Below are positions 43,860 through 51,482 of a stretch of 64,000 nt of DNA, one piece after another (position 1 is the stretch's first letter; each line of letters starts with the position of its first letter). Origin of the DNA: an uncultured Roseibium sp. (GTDB lineage Bacteria > Pseudomonadota > Alphaproteobacteria > Rhizobiales > Stappiaceae); NCBI RefSeq assembly GCF_947494555.1, contig NZ_CANLVF010000010.1, forward strand, positions 1 to 64,000, written 5' to 3'. A program made the translations under genes and the position numbers. Under the pieces are notes generated by a model that did no database searches, was not told the origin of the DNA, and saw nothing but the letters and a program-made list of their open reading frames with translations.

Positions 43860-44399
43860 TCACTCCACCTGGGCCGGTAAGGGATCCAGCATGTCCTCGA
43901 AGAACCAGGCGGTCAGTTCGTTCCGGCTGGAGACACCGGCTTTCCGATAGACGGTGGAGGCCTGCTGCCGAACCGTTTTCTCGCGCGTTTGCCTGAGCCC
44001 CGCGATTTCCCGGAACGAAAGACCTTTCAGCATTCCGATCACGACATCCTGCTCGCTGGCCGTCAGGTTCCAGGCGTCGAACTGCTTTTGCATGACCGCG
44101 CGGTATTGACCTGCAAGCTCAACTGAACGGGAATCGATCCTCGACAGTTGGCCGCGCGCTTTTTCAAGCTGTCCGCTCAGTTCCTTAAGCGTTTTCTGCT
44201 GGATATTGCGATCGTAAAGAAAAGCACCCAGGATAAATGCACTGACCACTAGCCTGGCAAGATCATCGCCCATCGAGCCAAGCGTTTCCCCAGCCCGGAA
44301 TTCATTGAAAACTTCAACGACGCTTGTGGCAAACACAATCAGAACGAACACGGCAAAAAAGGTTCGCCAATTCCAGAACGGTCCGTTCGTATCCAGCAT
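43860..44399 (-). CDS. Membrane-anchored LuxR-type regulator
   Basis: This 179-residue protein has two hydrophobic helices near the N-terminus (around WRTFFAVFVLIVFATSVV and ARLVVSAFILGAFLY), a charged coiled coil (residues ~65-105, KELSGQLEKARGQL) and a C-terminal LuxR helix-turn-helix (LTASEQDVVIGMLKGLSFREIAGLRQ split across two helices). It lacks a receiver domain, so it is probably a one-component membrane regulator. The start at 44399 is placed after AGGGAA. It is divergent from the multicopper oxidase and is the likely regulator of that gene. Confidence 0.82.
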   Translation of the reverse strand: MLDTNGPFWNWRTFFAVFVLIVFATSVVEVFNEFRAGETLGSMGDDLARLVVSAFILGAFLYDRNIQQKTLKELSGQLEKARGQLSRIDSRSVELAGQYRAVMQKQFDAWNLTASEQDVVIGMLKGLSFREIAGLRQTREKTVRQQASTVYRKAGVSSRNELTAWFFEDMLDPLPAQVE

Positions 44400-44427
44400 G
44401 AAGTCGTTCCCTGTCTTGCGTGTCGTT

Positions 44428-44484
44428 GGCACCTTTGTGCCTGGCTGAGCCACTCTAATTGACCTTATGTCCCATGGCAGGGAC
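44428..44484. promoter_or_regulatory. Inverted repeats in the LuxR/oxidase divergent region
   Basis: Two short inverted repeats lie here: GGCAC-CTTT-GTGCC (44428-44441) and GTCCC-ATGGCA-GGGAC (44469-44484). They fall between the divergent LuxR and multicopper oxidase genes and could be operators. No other signal is evident. Confidence 0.3.
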
Positions 44485-44620
44485 GGTCGATCCGGCATTT
44501 GTCCGATGGACGGATACGTATGCGTTTCCCATTCACGTTTACGTCGCGTTTTCGCGCGCTGTCTCGCCGTTGTCAGCAGGGAGCGTGCCCTCACCGTATC
44601 TGTTGATTTGGAGATCAGAA

Positions 44621-46147
44621 ATGTCGCTCAGATTTTCCCGGCGCCAATTCCTTGCAGGTGGCCTTTCGCTCACGGGTGTCTGCCTCGCAGGGCCGGCATG
44701 GTCGAATACCGCGCGGCCGTCCCTGCCAATTCCGCCTCTTGCCGACGGCACCAACGGCGAGCCGCTGGATCTGACCATTCGCACCGGCCTGTGGTCTTTC
44801 AAACCGGGCGTCATGACACCAACACTCGGTATCAATCAGGACTATCTGGGTCCGACCATTCGCACGCGGAGGAACAAGGAGCTCAACCTCAACTACCACA
44901 ACACATTGACGGAAGGTGTCTCCGTCCACGGCCACGGCCTCCATGTTCCGGGGAATGTGGATGGCGGCCCGCAGCTGGAAATGGCGCCGGGAGAGCGCTG
45001 GCAGCCAACCCTGTCGATCATGCAGCCGGCAGCAACGTGCTGGTACCATTCCCATACGCATGGAAAAACCGGCACCCAGACCTATCGGGGCCTCGCGGGC
45101 ATGATGATCATCGATGATGATGAAGCTGTCTCCAAAGAACTTCCGAACCGCTACGGTCTCGACGATCTTCCGGTGATCATTCAGGACAGAACCTTCGATG
45201 CGGCGGGGCGGCTTGTCTATTCGCTCGAGCAGGCCGGAGAAGACGGCTGGTTCGGCGATACCGCAGTCATCAACGGCGCGCTTTCACCGGTCGCCGAGGT
45301 TCCCGCGGGCAAGGTGCGTCTTCGCATTCTTAACGGCGCGAATGCGCGGTTTTACATCCTGGCATTCGCCGACAACCGGACCTTCCACAAGATTGCCAGC
45401 GATGGCGGCCTCTTGGAAGCGCCCGTGCCGATGACGACAATGGAAATGTCACCCGGCGAACGATGCGAAATCATCGTGGATCTGTCCGAAGACACCTCCG
45501 CCGAGCTGCTGACATTCTTCGAGGACGATATCGACGAGGAAGGCGAGGGGATCGTTTCGGGACTTGTGGGTCTTCTGACGGGTCCCGGTCAATCAGCTGC
45601 TCCCGCATCGTTGCTTTTGAAAGTCGCCAGGACGCTGGTCGCCCATACCGTGCCGGTCCCGGAGCGGTTGACGACGATCGAGCGTCCGGATGCCAGCGAG
45701 ATCAGAAAGACGCGCGAATTCGTTCTGGAGATGGATCATGGTGAGGACGACCGTTCACATGCCGGCAACACGGGTGGTCATGGCACGCATGCGGGCGATG
45801 GTGCCATGACGATCAACGGTGCGGTGATGGACATGAGCGTCATCAACGAGCGTGTCGAGCGCGGCGTCTGGGAGCGCTGGCGCATTCGCTCAGATCAAGG
45901 GGCGCATCCGTTCCACGTGCATGGCTGCTCCTTCCTGGTCGAGCAAATGGAGGGGGCTGCTGTCACCCCGGACCAAGCTGGCTGGAAGGACACGGTGGTC
46001 CTGGACGACGATGACTGGTCCGAATTCGTCGTGCGGTTCGATCACCTTGCAGGGGATGACTTCCCTTACATGTATCACTGCCACATTCTGGAGCATGAAG
46101 ATCAGGGCATGATGGGACAGTTCACGGTCACCGACACAACCGGATAA
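44621..46147 (+). CDS. Multicopper oxidase, Tat-exported (CueO/laccase-like)
   Basis: This 508-residue periplasmic oxidase couples four one-electron oxidations to reduction of oxygen to water. A twin-arginine signal SRRQFLAGG starts the protein. The copper ligands lie in HGHG (103-106), WYHSHTHG (141-148), HPFHVHG (429-435) and HCHILEH (486-492), with M497 as the likely axial type 1 ligand. The first motif has Gly where CueO-type enzymes usually have Trp (HWHG). A His/Met-rich insert around residues 370-395 (MDHGEDDRSHAGNTGG) recalls copper-binding inserts of cuprous oxidases. The start follows GGAGATCAGAA. Confidence 0.9.
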   Translation: MSLRFSRRQFLAGGLSLTGVCLAGPAWSNTARPSLPIPPLADGTNGEPLDLTIRTGLWSFKPGVMTPTLGINQDYLGPTIRTRRNKELNLNYHNTLTEGVSVHGHGLHVPGNVDGGPQLEMAPGERWQPTLSIMQPAATCWYHSHTHGKTGTQTYRGLAGMMIIDDDEAVSKELPNRYGLDDLPVIIQDRTFDAAGRLVYSLEQAGEDGWFGDTAVINGALSPVAEVPAGKVRLRILNGANARFYILAFADNRTFHKIASDGGLLEAPVPMTTMEMSPGERCEIIVDLSEDTSAELLTFFEDDIDEEGEGIVSGLVGLLTGPGQSAAPASLLLKVARTLVAHTVPVPERLTTIERPDASEIRKTREFVLEMDHGEDDRSHAGNTGGHGTHAGDGAMTINGAVMDMSVINERVERGVWERWRIRSDQGAHPFHVHGCSFLVEQMEGAAVTPDQAGWKDTVVLDDDDWSEFVVRFDHLAGDDFPYMYHCHILEHEDQGMMGQFTVTDTTG

Positions 46148-46161
46148 GCGGGGGCAGGAAT

Positions 46162-47229
46162 TTATCCCGCCGACTTGCGCTGTTCATCGCGTACCAGCGC
46201 CGCGAGGCGGTAAAAGCCATGGGCCATCTTGGTATAGGGCGTCAGCAGGAAGAAGCTGAGCACGGAGCCGAGATGGATGGCCAGAAGCGCGGGCATGGCT
46301 GCCGTGCTGCCAAGTGCGTAGAGCAAAAGGCCGGAAAGCGCGACCAGGAACAGGAGCAGGATAAAGCCCATTTCCCCGCCCCAGGCGGACGGGGCGCCGA
46401 GGGACCGGTCGGCCTTCAGTTTCAGCGACGCCAGCATGACCGTACCGATCACCATCAGGATGCCGCCCGGAATGCCCAGAAGCTTCGGCAGCGACCACAG
46501 CGGATAGGGTGCGGGCATGTCGAAGACATAGTGCAGGATGGTTCCGGCAGATGTCGAGGCGAAACAGAGCAGGAACCCGTACATGACCGCCTGGTGCGCG
46601 TGGCGGCGCGCCTGGCTGAACCGGTCCTCGTCCTCGAAATTGCAGCCGTCGCCGTGCCCGCCTGCAAGGTTCTTCATCTTCGCAGCCGACCCGAACGCAT
46701 CCACGATCTGGCTGGGCGTTACCGGCTTTCCGTCTGTCTCCTGCCAGTAGCGCCTGAGGCTGACAGCGATGCTGGCGAGCGGAAACAGGAAGGCCGGTAG
46801 GAAGATTGCGACCATGGCCGAGTGGGACAGAACCGCGTAAAAGCCTACGCCGCCGGCGGCGCCGAGCGTACGGAACGCGAGAAACAACAAGGCAAAGGCT
46901 AGGATCGTCGTCAGCGCGATCATAACGCCGCTTTTCTGAAACCGGCGCGCCAGAGGGGCGGGCCAGGCAAAGCTCTCCCAGCTGTCCTGACGCACTTCCG
47001 CAAGCGCCTTGGGCAGATTGAGGTCGAACTCGTGCGGCGCGGTATACTGGCAGGCGTAGTAGCAGCCCCGGCAGTTGTGGCAGAGATTGGCCAGCTGCGT
47101 GAGGTTGGCATCGGAAAAGAAGCGTTCCTGATGCAGGGCCGGGAACACGGAGCAGTAACCTTCGCAGTAACGGCAGGCGTTGCAGATCTCCACCTGGCGG
47201 CGGGCTTCCTGAAGCAGATCAGTTTGCAT
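46162..47229 (-). CDS. tcuB: Tricarballylate utilisation protein TcuB (iron-sulfur, membrane)
   Basis: This 355-residue inner-membrane protein has two iron-sulfur cysteine clusters at the N-terminus (CNACRYCEGYC and CHNCRGCYYAC) and about six hydrophobic helices with histidines for haem. TcuB reoxidises the flavin of TcuA and passes electrons to the membrane quinone pool. Its start lies within the end of tcuA, with an 11-bp overlap. Relatives are also called CitB in citrate operons. Confidence 0.88.
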   Translation of the reverse strand: MQTDLLQEARRQVEICNACRYCEGYCSVFPALHQERFFSDANLTQLANLCHNCRGCYYACQYTAPHEFDLNLPKALAEVRQDSWESFAWPAPLARRFQKSGVMIALTTILAFALLFLAFRTLGAAGGVGFYAVLSHSAMVAIFLPAFLFPLASIAVSLRRYWQETDGKPVTPSQIVDAFGSAAKMKNLAGGHGDGCNFEDEDRFSQARRHAHQAVMYGFLLCFASTSAGTILHYVFDMPAPYPLWSLPKLLGIPGGILMVIGTVMLASLKLKADRSLGAPSAWGGEMGFILLLFLVALSGLLLYALGSTAAMPALLAIHLGSVLSFFLLTPYTKMAHGFYRLAALVRDEQRKSAG

Positions 47230-48604
47230 GATTGGCGGCCTCCCGGCCTGCGATACGACCGAACACGGTTCCGATGGTCATGCCGAAACCGGCGAGATAG
47301 CCTTGTCCCAGTATAGAGCCGGCCATGATTTCCCCGGCCGCCCAGAGGTTCTGGATCGGGCCGCTTTCCGTGCTGCACTGGGCGTTCTCGTCGACCTTCA
47401 GACCGAGATAAGTAAAGGTGACACCCGTCCTCAGGCTGTAGCCGTAAAAGGGCGGCTCATCGATCGGGCGCGCCCAGTTGGTCTTTGGAATGTTGATCCC
47501 GCTTGTTTTGACACCATCCAGTTCGGTTGGATGAAAACCTGATGTGTCGCCGCAGGCCGCATTGAATGTCTTCACGGTCTCGACCAAGTTTGCTTCCGGC
47601 AGCCCCATCTTCCCGGCAAGCTCTTCCAGCGTATCCGCCTTGATCGGCGGGAAGACCGACGGCATGAACAGTTCGAGCGACTTGGAATCGATGATCACAT
47701 AGCCGATCTGGTCGGGTTGGTTGGCAACCAGGCGTCCCCAGATGGCATAGCGCTTCGGCCAGACGTCTTCGCCCTCGTCGTAGAAACGGTCCGCCTCCTT
47801 GTTGACGACAATGGAAAACGGAACGCAGTCGAGCCGGGTAACGATGCCACCGTCGAATTTCGGCGCCCGGCCATCGATCGCGACAGCATGGCACTGCGTC
47901 GGATCGCCGACCGACTGGACACCCTGCCCCAGAAGATCCGCCAGAACGACGCCCCGGTTGTACGGCGTTCCCCGGATGAGGAAATTCTTCGCCGCCGGAC
48001 CCCAGGCACGTGTAAGCCACTCGGTATCCGCCTGAAAACCACCGGAGGCGACAATCACGGCGCTGGGCTCAAGGTGCTTTGCTTCGCCTTCATGCGTGTA
48101 GTCGATCCGGGTGATCCTGTCGCGATCAAGCTCCAGATTTGTGACATTGGCCTCGTAAAGAACCGAGACGCCAAGCTTTTCGGCGGTGCGGTAGTAGGCG
48201 TTGACCAGCGACTTGCCACCACCCATGAAAAACGCATTGGTGCGCGCCAGCGAAAGCGTGCCGGACAGGGACGGCTGAAAGCGGACGCCGTGTTCTTCCA
48301 TCCAGGGAAGGCACTCCTCGGACGTGCGGATCGCCAGTCTTGCGAGTGTCTCGTCGGTCTTACCGCCGGTGACTTTCAAAAGATCGTCGAAATATTCGTG
48401 CTCGCCGTAGCCATCGACCAGCGGGCCGAGCGGGGCGGAATGCATGCACCTGAAGTTTCTGGTGTGGCGCGAGTTCCCGCCGCGATAGGCCTTGGGAGCG
48501 GTTTCAAGGATAACGACTTTCGCGCCTTTTTCCGCAGCCGTCATGGCCGCGCAAAGGGCGGCATTGCCTCCGCCGATGATGGCGATGTCGTATTGGCTGG
48601 TCAT
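47219..48604 (-). CDS. tcuA: FAD-dependent tricarballylate dehydrogenase TcuA
   Basis: This 461-residue flavoprotein has the dinucleotide motif DIAIIGGGNAALCAAM and the fumarate-reductase-type flavoprotein fold. It oxidises tricarballylate to cis-aconitate, which enters the TCA cycle. GDPTQCHAVAIDGRAP and the C-terminal GEIMAGSILGQGYLAGFGM are typical of the TcuA group. The start follows AGGAAA. It is divergent from a LysR gene, as in known tcuR-tcuABC sets. No tcuC importer is adjacent; the tct genes at 36666-39871 may serve. Confidence 0.87.
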   Translation of the reverse strand: MTSQYDIAIIGGGNAALCAAMTAAEKGAKVVILETAPKAYRGGNSRHTRNFRCMHSAPLGPLVDGYGEHEYFDDLLKVTGGKTDETLARLAIRTSEECLPWMEEHGVRFQPSLSGTLSLARTNAFFMGGGKSLVNAYYRTAEKLGVSVLYEANVTNLELDRDRITRIDYTHEGEAKHLEPSAVIVASGGFQADTEWLTRAWGPAAKNFLIRGTPYNRGVVLADLLGQGVQSVGDPTQCHAVAIDGRAPKFDGGIVTRLDCVPFSIVVNKEADRFYDEGEDVWPKRYAIWGRLVANQPDQIGYVIIDSKSLELFMPSVFPPIKADTLEELAGKMGLPEANLVETVKTFNAACGDTSGFHPTELDGVKTSGINIPKTNWARPIDEPPFYGYSLRTGVTFTYLGLKVDENAQCSTESGPIQNLWAAGEIMAGSILGQGYLAGFGMTIGTVFGRIAGREAANHAN

Positions 48605-48650
48605 GAAGCGTTTCCTTTGAAGGGCGTCTTACCAGCGGGCCGATTGTTTT

Positions 48651-48660
48651 GACAATTGTC
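48651..48660. promoter_or_regulatory. Palindrome in the tcuA/LysR divergent region
   Basis: GACAATTGTC is a perfect 10-bp palindrome in the 79-bp gap, 23 bp before the LysR start. LysR-type regulators bind short AT-centred dyads here to control both genes. Confidence 0.5.
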
Positions 48661-48683
48661 GCTTTTTGACCGATTAATGCGAG

Positions 48684-49616
48684 ATGCGCATCAATTTTGA
48701 TTTCAATGACCTTGAAGCCTTCCTGGCGGTCATGGAAACGGCCTCGTTTCACCACGCCGCCGAGCGGTTGAGCTTGTCGCAATCGGCGATCACGCGCAGG
48801 ATACAGAAGCTGGAGGAAACACTAGGCTCGGTTCTGTTCGATCGAACGACGCGTGCGGTCAAACCGACGCTTGCAGCAAAGCGGTTGCAGGCACGGGCCG
48901 AGGCGATGCTGGAAAGTGCTCGGGAAACAACACTCGCCATGCGGGACGAAAGTGTTGCTTTTGTCCACCAGCGCGGGGCCGTCGTGACGGTCGCGATGAT
49001 CCCGACGCTCGTGCACGCGCTCCTCATTCCCGCACTTCAGACGTTGCACGACAAAGGGCTGCCTGTGAGATTGCGTCTGCTTGATCAAGCTGCCAATGAG
49101 GTCGCGGAAGCAGTGTCACGCGGAGACGCGGATTTTGGTGTTTGTTCCATTGGCCTGCTGGAACCGAACACGCATTTCGAACCTCTTTTCGATGATCTGA
49201 TCGTGCTTTCTTTGCCGCAAGGCCATCATCTTGCCGGGAAGCAACAAGTGACCTGGGCCGACGTTCAGACAGAAACCCTGATCCTTCCCGCAAGGGGAAC
49301 GGGAAATCGTTTGCTGATCGACGAGGCGATGGCGCGAAGCCGTATCGCCCCCCAATGGACATTCGAAGTCGGACGCTCCACCACCGCTATGGCACTGGTG
49401 AACGAGGGCATTGGCGTCGCCCTGCTGCCACGGTCATCGATGCTGTCCTCAGTGGGGAAGGGGCTTGTCTACAGGGAACTCGGTGTTCCGGTGGTCGCAC
49501 GGCCGGTCGGGTTGCTGACGCGGATGTCAGCTCCAGACACAGCAGTCGTCCAGGCCTTCAAGGCGGCATTGCGTGAAACATCGGACGGGCTCAGGACGCC
49601 TTCACCCCCAATCTGA
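48684..49616 (+). CDS. LysR-family regulator (TcuR-like)
   Basis: This 310-residue regulator has an N-terminal winged helix (FNDLEAFLAVMETASFHHAA, LSQSAITRRIQKLEE) and a C-terminal effector domain. Its divergent position beside tcuAB matches the activator TcuR, which responds to tricarballylate. Close spacing leaves room for a single shared operator (48651-48660). It is the last metabolic gene before the contractile-system locus. Confidence 0.88.
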   Translation: MRINFDFNDLEAFLAVMETASFHHAAERLSLSQSAITRRIQKLEETLGSVLFDRTTRAVKPTLAAKRLQARAEAMLESARETTLAMRDESVAFVHQRGAVVTVAMIPTLVHALLIPALQTLHDKGLPVRLRLLDQAANEVAEAVSRGDADFGVCSIGLLEPNTHFEPLFDDLIVLSLPQGHHLAGKQQVTWADVQTETLILPARGTGNRLLIDEAMARSRIAPQWTFEVGRSTTAMALVNEGIGVALLPRSSMLSSVGKGLVYRELGVPVVARPVGLLTRMSAPDTAVVQAFKAALRETSDGLRTPSPPI

Positions 49617-49985
49617 CCACCGGAGCGGGGGCGTTGTGAGCGTCAAACATCCGCAACCGGAATTTGTCCGGTTGGTATTCTGCGTGTTCTGAAGCCCGGT
49701 ATCGTTTCGATCAAAACATAAATTCCAGACGACAAATCTTCGATTTGTTTGAAGGAATCAGGCTGCGTTGATCTCTGCAACTCTCATTGCAAGTAAAGCG
49801 CGTGATTGCGCTTACATGATGGAAGTTGCCTTGCTGATATTGACGTAAAGTAATACTTCAACTTACTATTCAATTCGGAGACTTTTCACTTGTAATATAT
49901 TTCTAGTCGCCACATTCGGCGAACGGCATGCCTTTGTGTTCACGAAGGTATACGTGTTTTATTGGAAAAGAAGCGGTGCTCCTCC
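49617..49985 (+). promoter_or_regulatory. AT-rich leader upstream of the eCIS operon
   Basis: This 369-bp stretch has no coding signal and grows AT-rich toward the eCIS genes; 49861-49920 holds about 37% G+C by hand count. A TTGACG hexamer at 49840-49845 is followed 19 bp later by TACTAT (49865-49870), a poor-spacing promoter candidate. It is the only large gap before the operon and probably holds its main promoter and regulator sites. Confidence 0.5.
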
Positions 49986-50540
49986 ATGATCAATGAAGCA
50001 CTCGAATTCATCCGCCGCGAGGTCCGTGATCATCTCAGTGTGAGCGACACGGAAGCCCAGCTCGAAAGCGCCAGGGTGCTTGCCGAGGAGGGCTCCGAAG
50101 GGTTGACGATCACCTTGATCAATGTCGAGGAGGAAACCGCTCTTCGCAACACGCCGAACATGTTCATCGTCGACGGTCAGCCTGTGCAACGGCAACCCTC
50201 GGTTTTCATGAACCTCTATCTGCTTTTTGCCTTTGATTTCCAGAACTACGGAACCAGCCTGTTCAACCTTTCCGAAACGATCGCGCTCTTTCAGGACAGG
50301 CGGATCTTTACGCCGGCGGACAGCCGCGCTGACAATCCATTTCCGCAAAGAGCAGTCCAACTCGCATTCGATCATCACAACATGAGCTTCGAGGCACTCA
50401 ACAACCTGTGGTCCATCATGGGCGGAACGATTTTTCCTTGCGTGATCTACAAGGTCAGGCTGGTTGAAATCCGCCGCGAAGTCGAAGACGAGGTCCTGCA
50501 GGAAATCGACACCATCGAACTGAACATGAGCGGCACATGA
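49986..50540 (+). CDS. eCIS Pvc16-N (DUF4255) domain protein, cap-type
   Basis: This 184-residue protein matches the DUF4255/Pvc16 N-terminal domain in MINEALEFIRREV, FMNLYLLFAF, the ETIALFQD region and NNLWSIMGG. In PVC and Afp particles Pvc16/Afp16 caps the sheath-tube end. Here it consists almost only of this domain, shorter than the 290-residue form, and it is the first gene of the locus instead of the last. The start at 49986 fits the family; an upstream TTG is unlikely. Its stop overlaps the next gene by ATGA. Confidence 0.85.
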   Translation: MINEALEFIRREVRDHLSVSDTEAQLESARVLAEEGSEGLTITLINVEEETALRNTPNMFIVDGQPVQRQPSVFMNLYLLFAFDFQNYGTSLFNLSETIALFQDRRIFTPADSRADNPFPQRAVQLAFDHHNMSFEALNNLWSIMGGTIFPCVIYKVRLVEIRREVEDEVLQEIDTIELNMSGT

Positions 50541-51283
50541 GCTTCGTTCGCCAATATCGCCGCTTTCTGCGGGTCAGGTTTGAAGACGATGGCGGGGACG
50601 CGGTCGATGCCTTCGATGTGCGTCCGACCACTCACACACGACGTGTTATGGCTGATCATTCCCTGGCCTTCAGACCCGGCACTGCGGGTTTTTCGATCTA
50701 CAGCCGCAACAATCCGGATGCAGCGGACCCGCTCATCGGGCCGATCAGCGATCGGACACGCCTGAGCTTCGGACTGCGGATCACAGACCCGCAGTTTTAC
50801 GATCGGTACCATCCGGATCTGACACCGGCGCGCCGCCAGATTCTGTTGGAGAACCTCGGTTCGACCGGTGCCATTCAAGCATCCGGAGCGCTGAGTGCAA
50901 TTGCGACTGTCGGGCAGAGCGAGCTGGTCCAATCAGGCCCCGCGAGCGATTTCCCGGTTGCGATAGATCTGACGGCAGGTTCGCCCGATCGTTTGCATGT
51001 AAGGGACCGTTTCGACAACACGCTTTTGGCCGAGCAAAGGTTCACGGCGCCACCCGGCACCGTTTTCAGACTGGGTGCGGATCTCAGTTCTCTTCAGCAT
51101 CCCGCCGTGCGTCTGACGACACCGGTCGCAGGCGCGTTGGACCAGATCGTTTACGCCGACGATGAAATCAGCAGCAGCGGTGCGGGAATGATCCTCGACC
51201 TTTGGTGGGAGCAGCGGCAGGACGCCGTGCCGTCACCGAACGGAGCCCTGTTTACCGCATCCTTTCGAGCCAGGACCTCGTGA
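50537..51283 (+). CDS. Unknown eCIS-linked protein (248 residues)
   Basis: I do not recognise this protein. It has no signal peptide or membrane segment. The middle and C-terminal parts look beta-rich (e.g. SGPASDFPVAIDLTAGS, FRLGADLSSL), and it ends MILDLWWEQRQDA. It is translationally coupled to the DUF4255 gene (ATGA). One reading is that the two together replace a full-length Pvc16, with this gene supplying the C-terminal beta domain. It could also be a separate assembly or shell protein. Confidence 0.72.
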   Translation: MSFVRQYRRFLRVRFEDDGGDAVDAFDVRPTTHTRRVMADHSLAFRPGTAGFSIYSRNNPDAADPLIGPISDRTRLSFGLRITDPQFYDRYHPDLTPARRQILLENLGSTGAIQASGALSAIATVGQSELVQSGPASDFPVAIDLTAGSPDRLHVRDRFDNTLLAEQRFTAPPGTVFRLGADLSSLQHPAVRLTTPVAGALDQIVYADDEISSSGAGMILDLWWEQRQDAVPSPNGALFTASFRARTS

Positions 51284-51450
51284 TGACCGCTATCGGGCCG
51301 GAAAATCAGCGAGATATCGCAAAGGTGTTTGCAACGGCGGATGGATTGCCCCGATGCAAACACCGCCACCCCATGCCGAGGCATTGCTGCCACCTTACGG
51401 AGGCCCGGACCGAGCTTTCCAATCCAAATCCGCTTCAATCCCGGACCTGA
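51283..51450 (+). CDS. Possible 55-residue His/Cys-rich small protein
   Basis: A 56-codon frame starts with ATG overlapping the preceding TGA (TGATG), the same kind of coupling used elsewhere in this operon. It encodes a basic peptide with the cluster CKHRHPMPRHCCHL near residues 25-38, which looks metal-binding. Nothing else recognisable is present, and an inverted repeat (51324-51364) lies inside it. It may be a chance frame in a leader. Confidence 0.35.
   Translation: MTAIGPENQRDIAKVFATADGLPRCKHRHPMPRHCCHLTEARTELSNPNPLQSRT
51324..51364 (+). repeat. Inverted repeat upstream of the sheath gene
   Basis: GGTGTTTGCA (51324-51333) is the exact complement of TGCAAACACC (51355-51364) around a 21-nt loop. 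No T run follows. It lies in the 199-bp gap between the unknown protein and the sheath gene, so it may tune transcription or mRNA processing before the highly expressed sheath. Confidence 0.55.
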
Positions 51451-51482
51451 GCCAAGACTAAGCCCCTGAGAGGAAACCCGCC

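Noticed and set aside
51324..51364. Intrinsic terminator before the sheath gene
   Set aside because: No T run follows and the sheath is expected to be transcribed from the same operon; kept as an inverted repeat instead.
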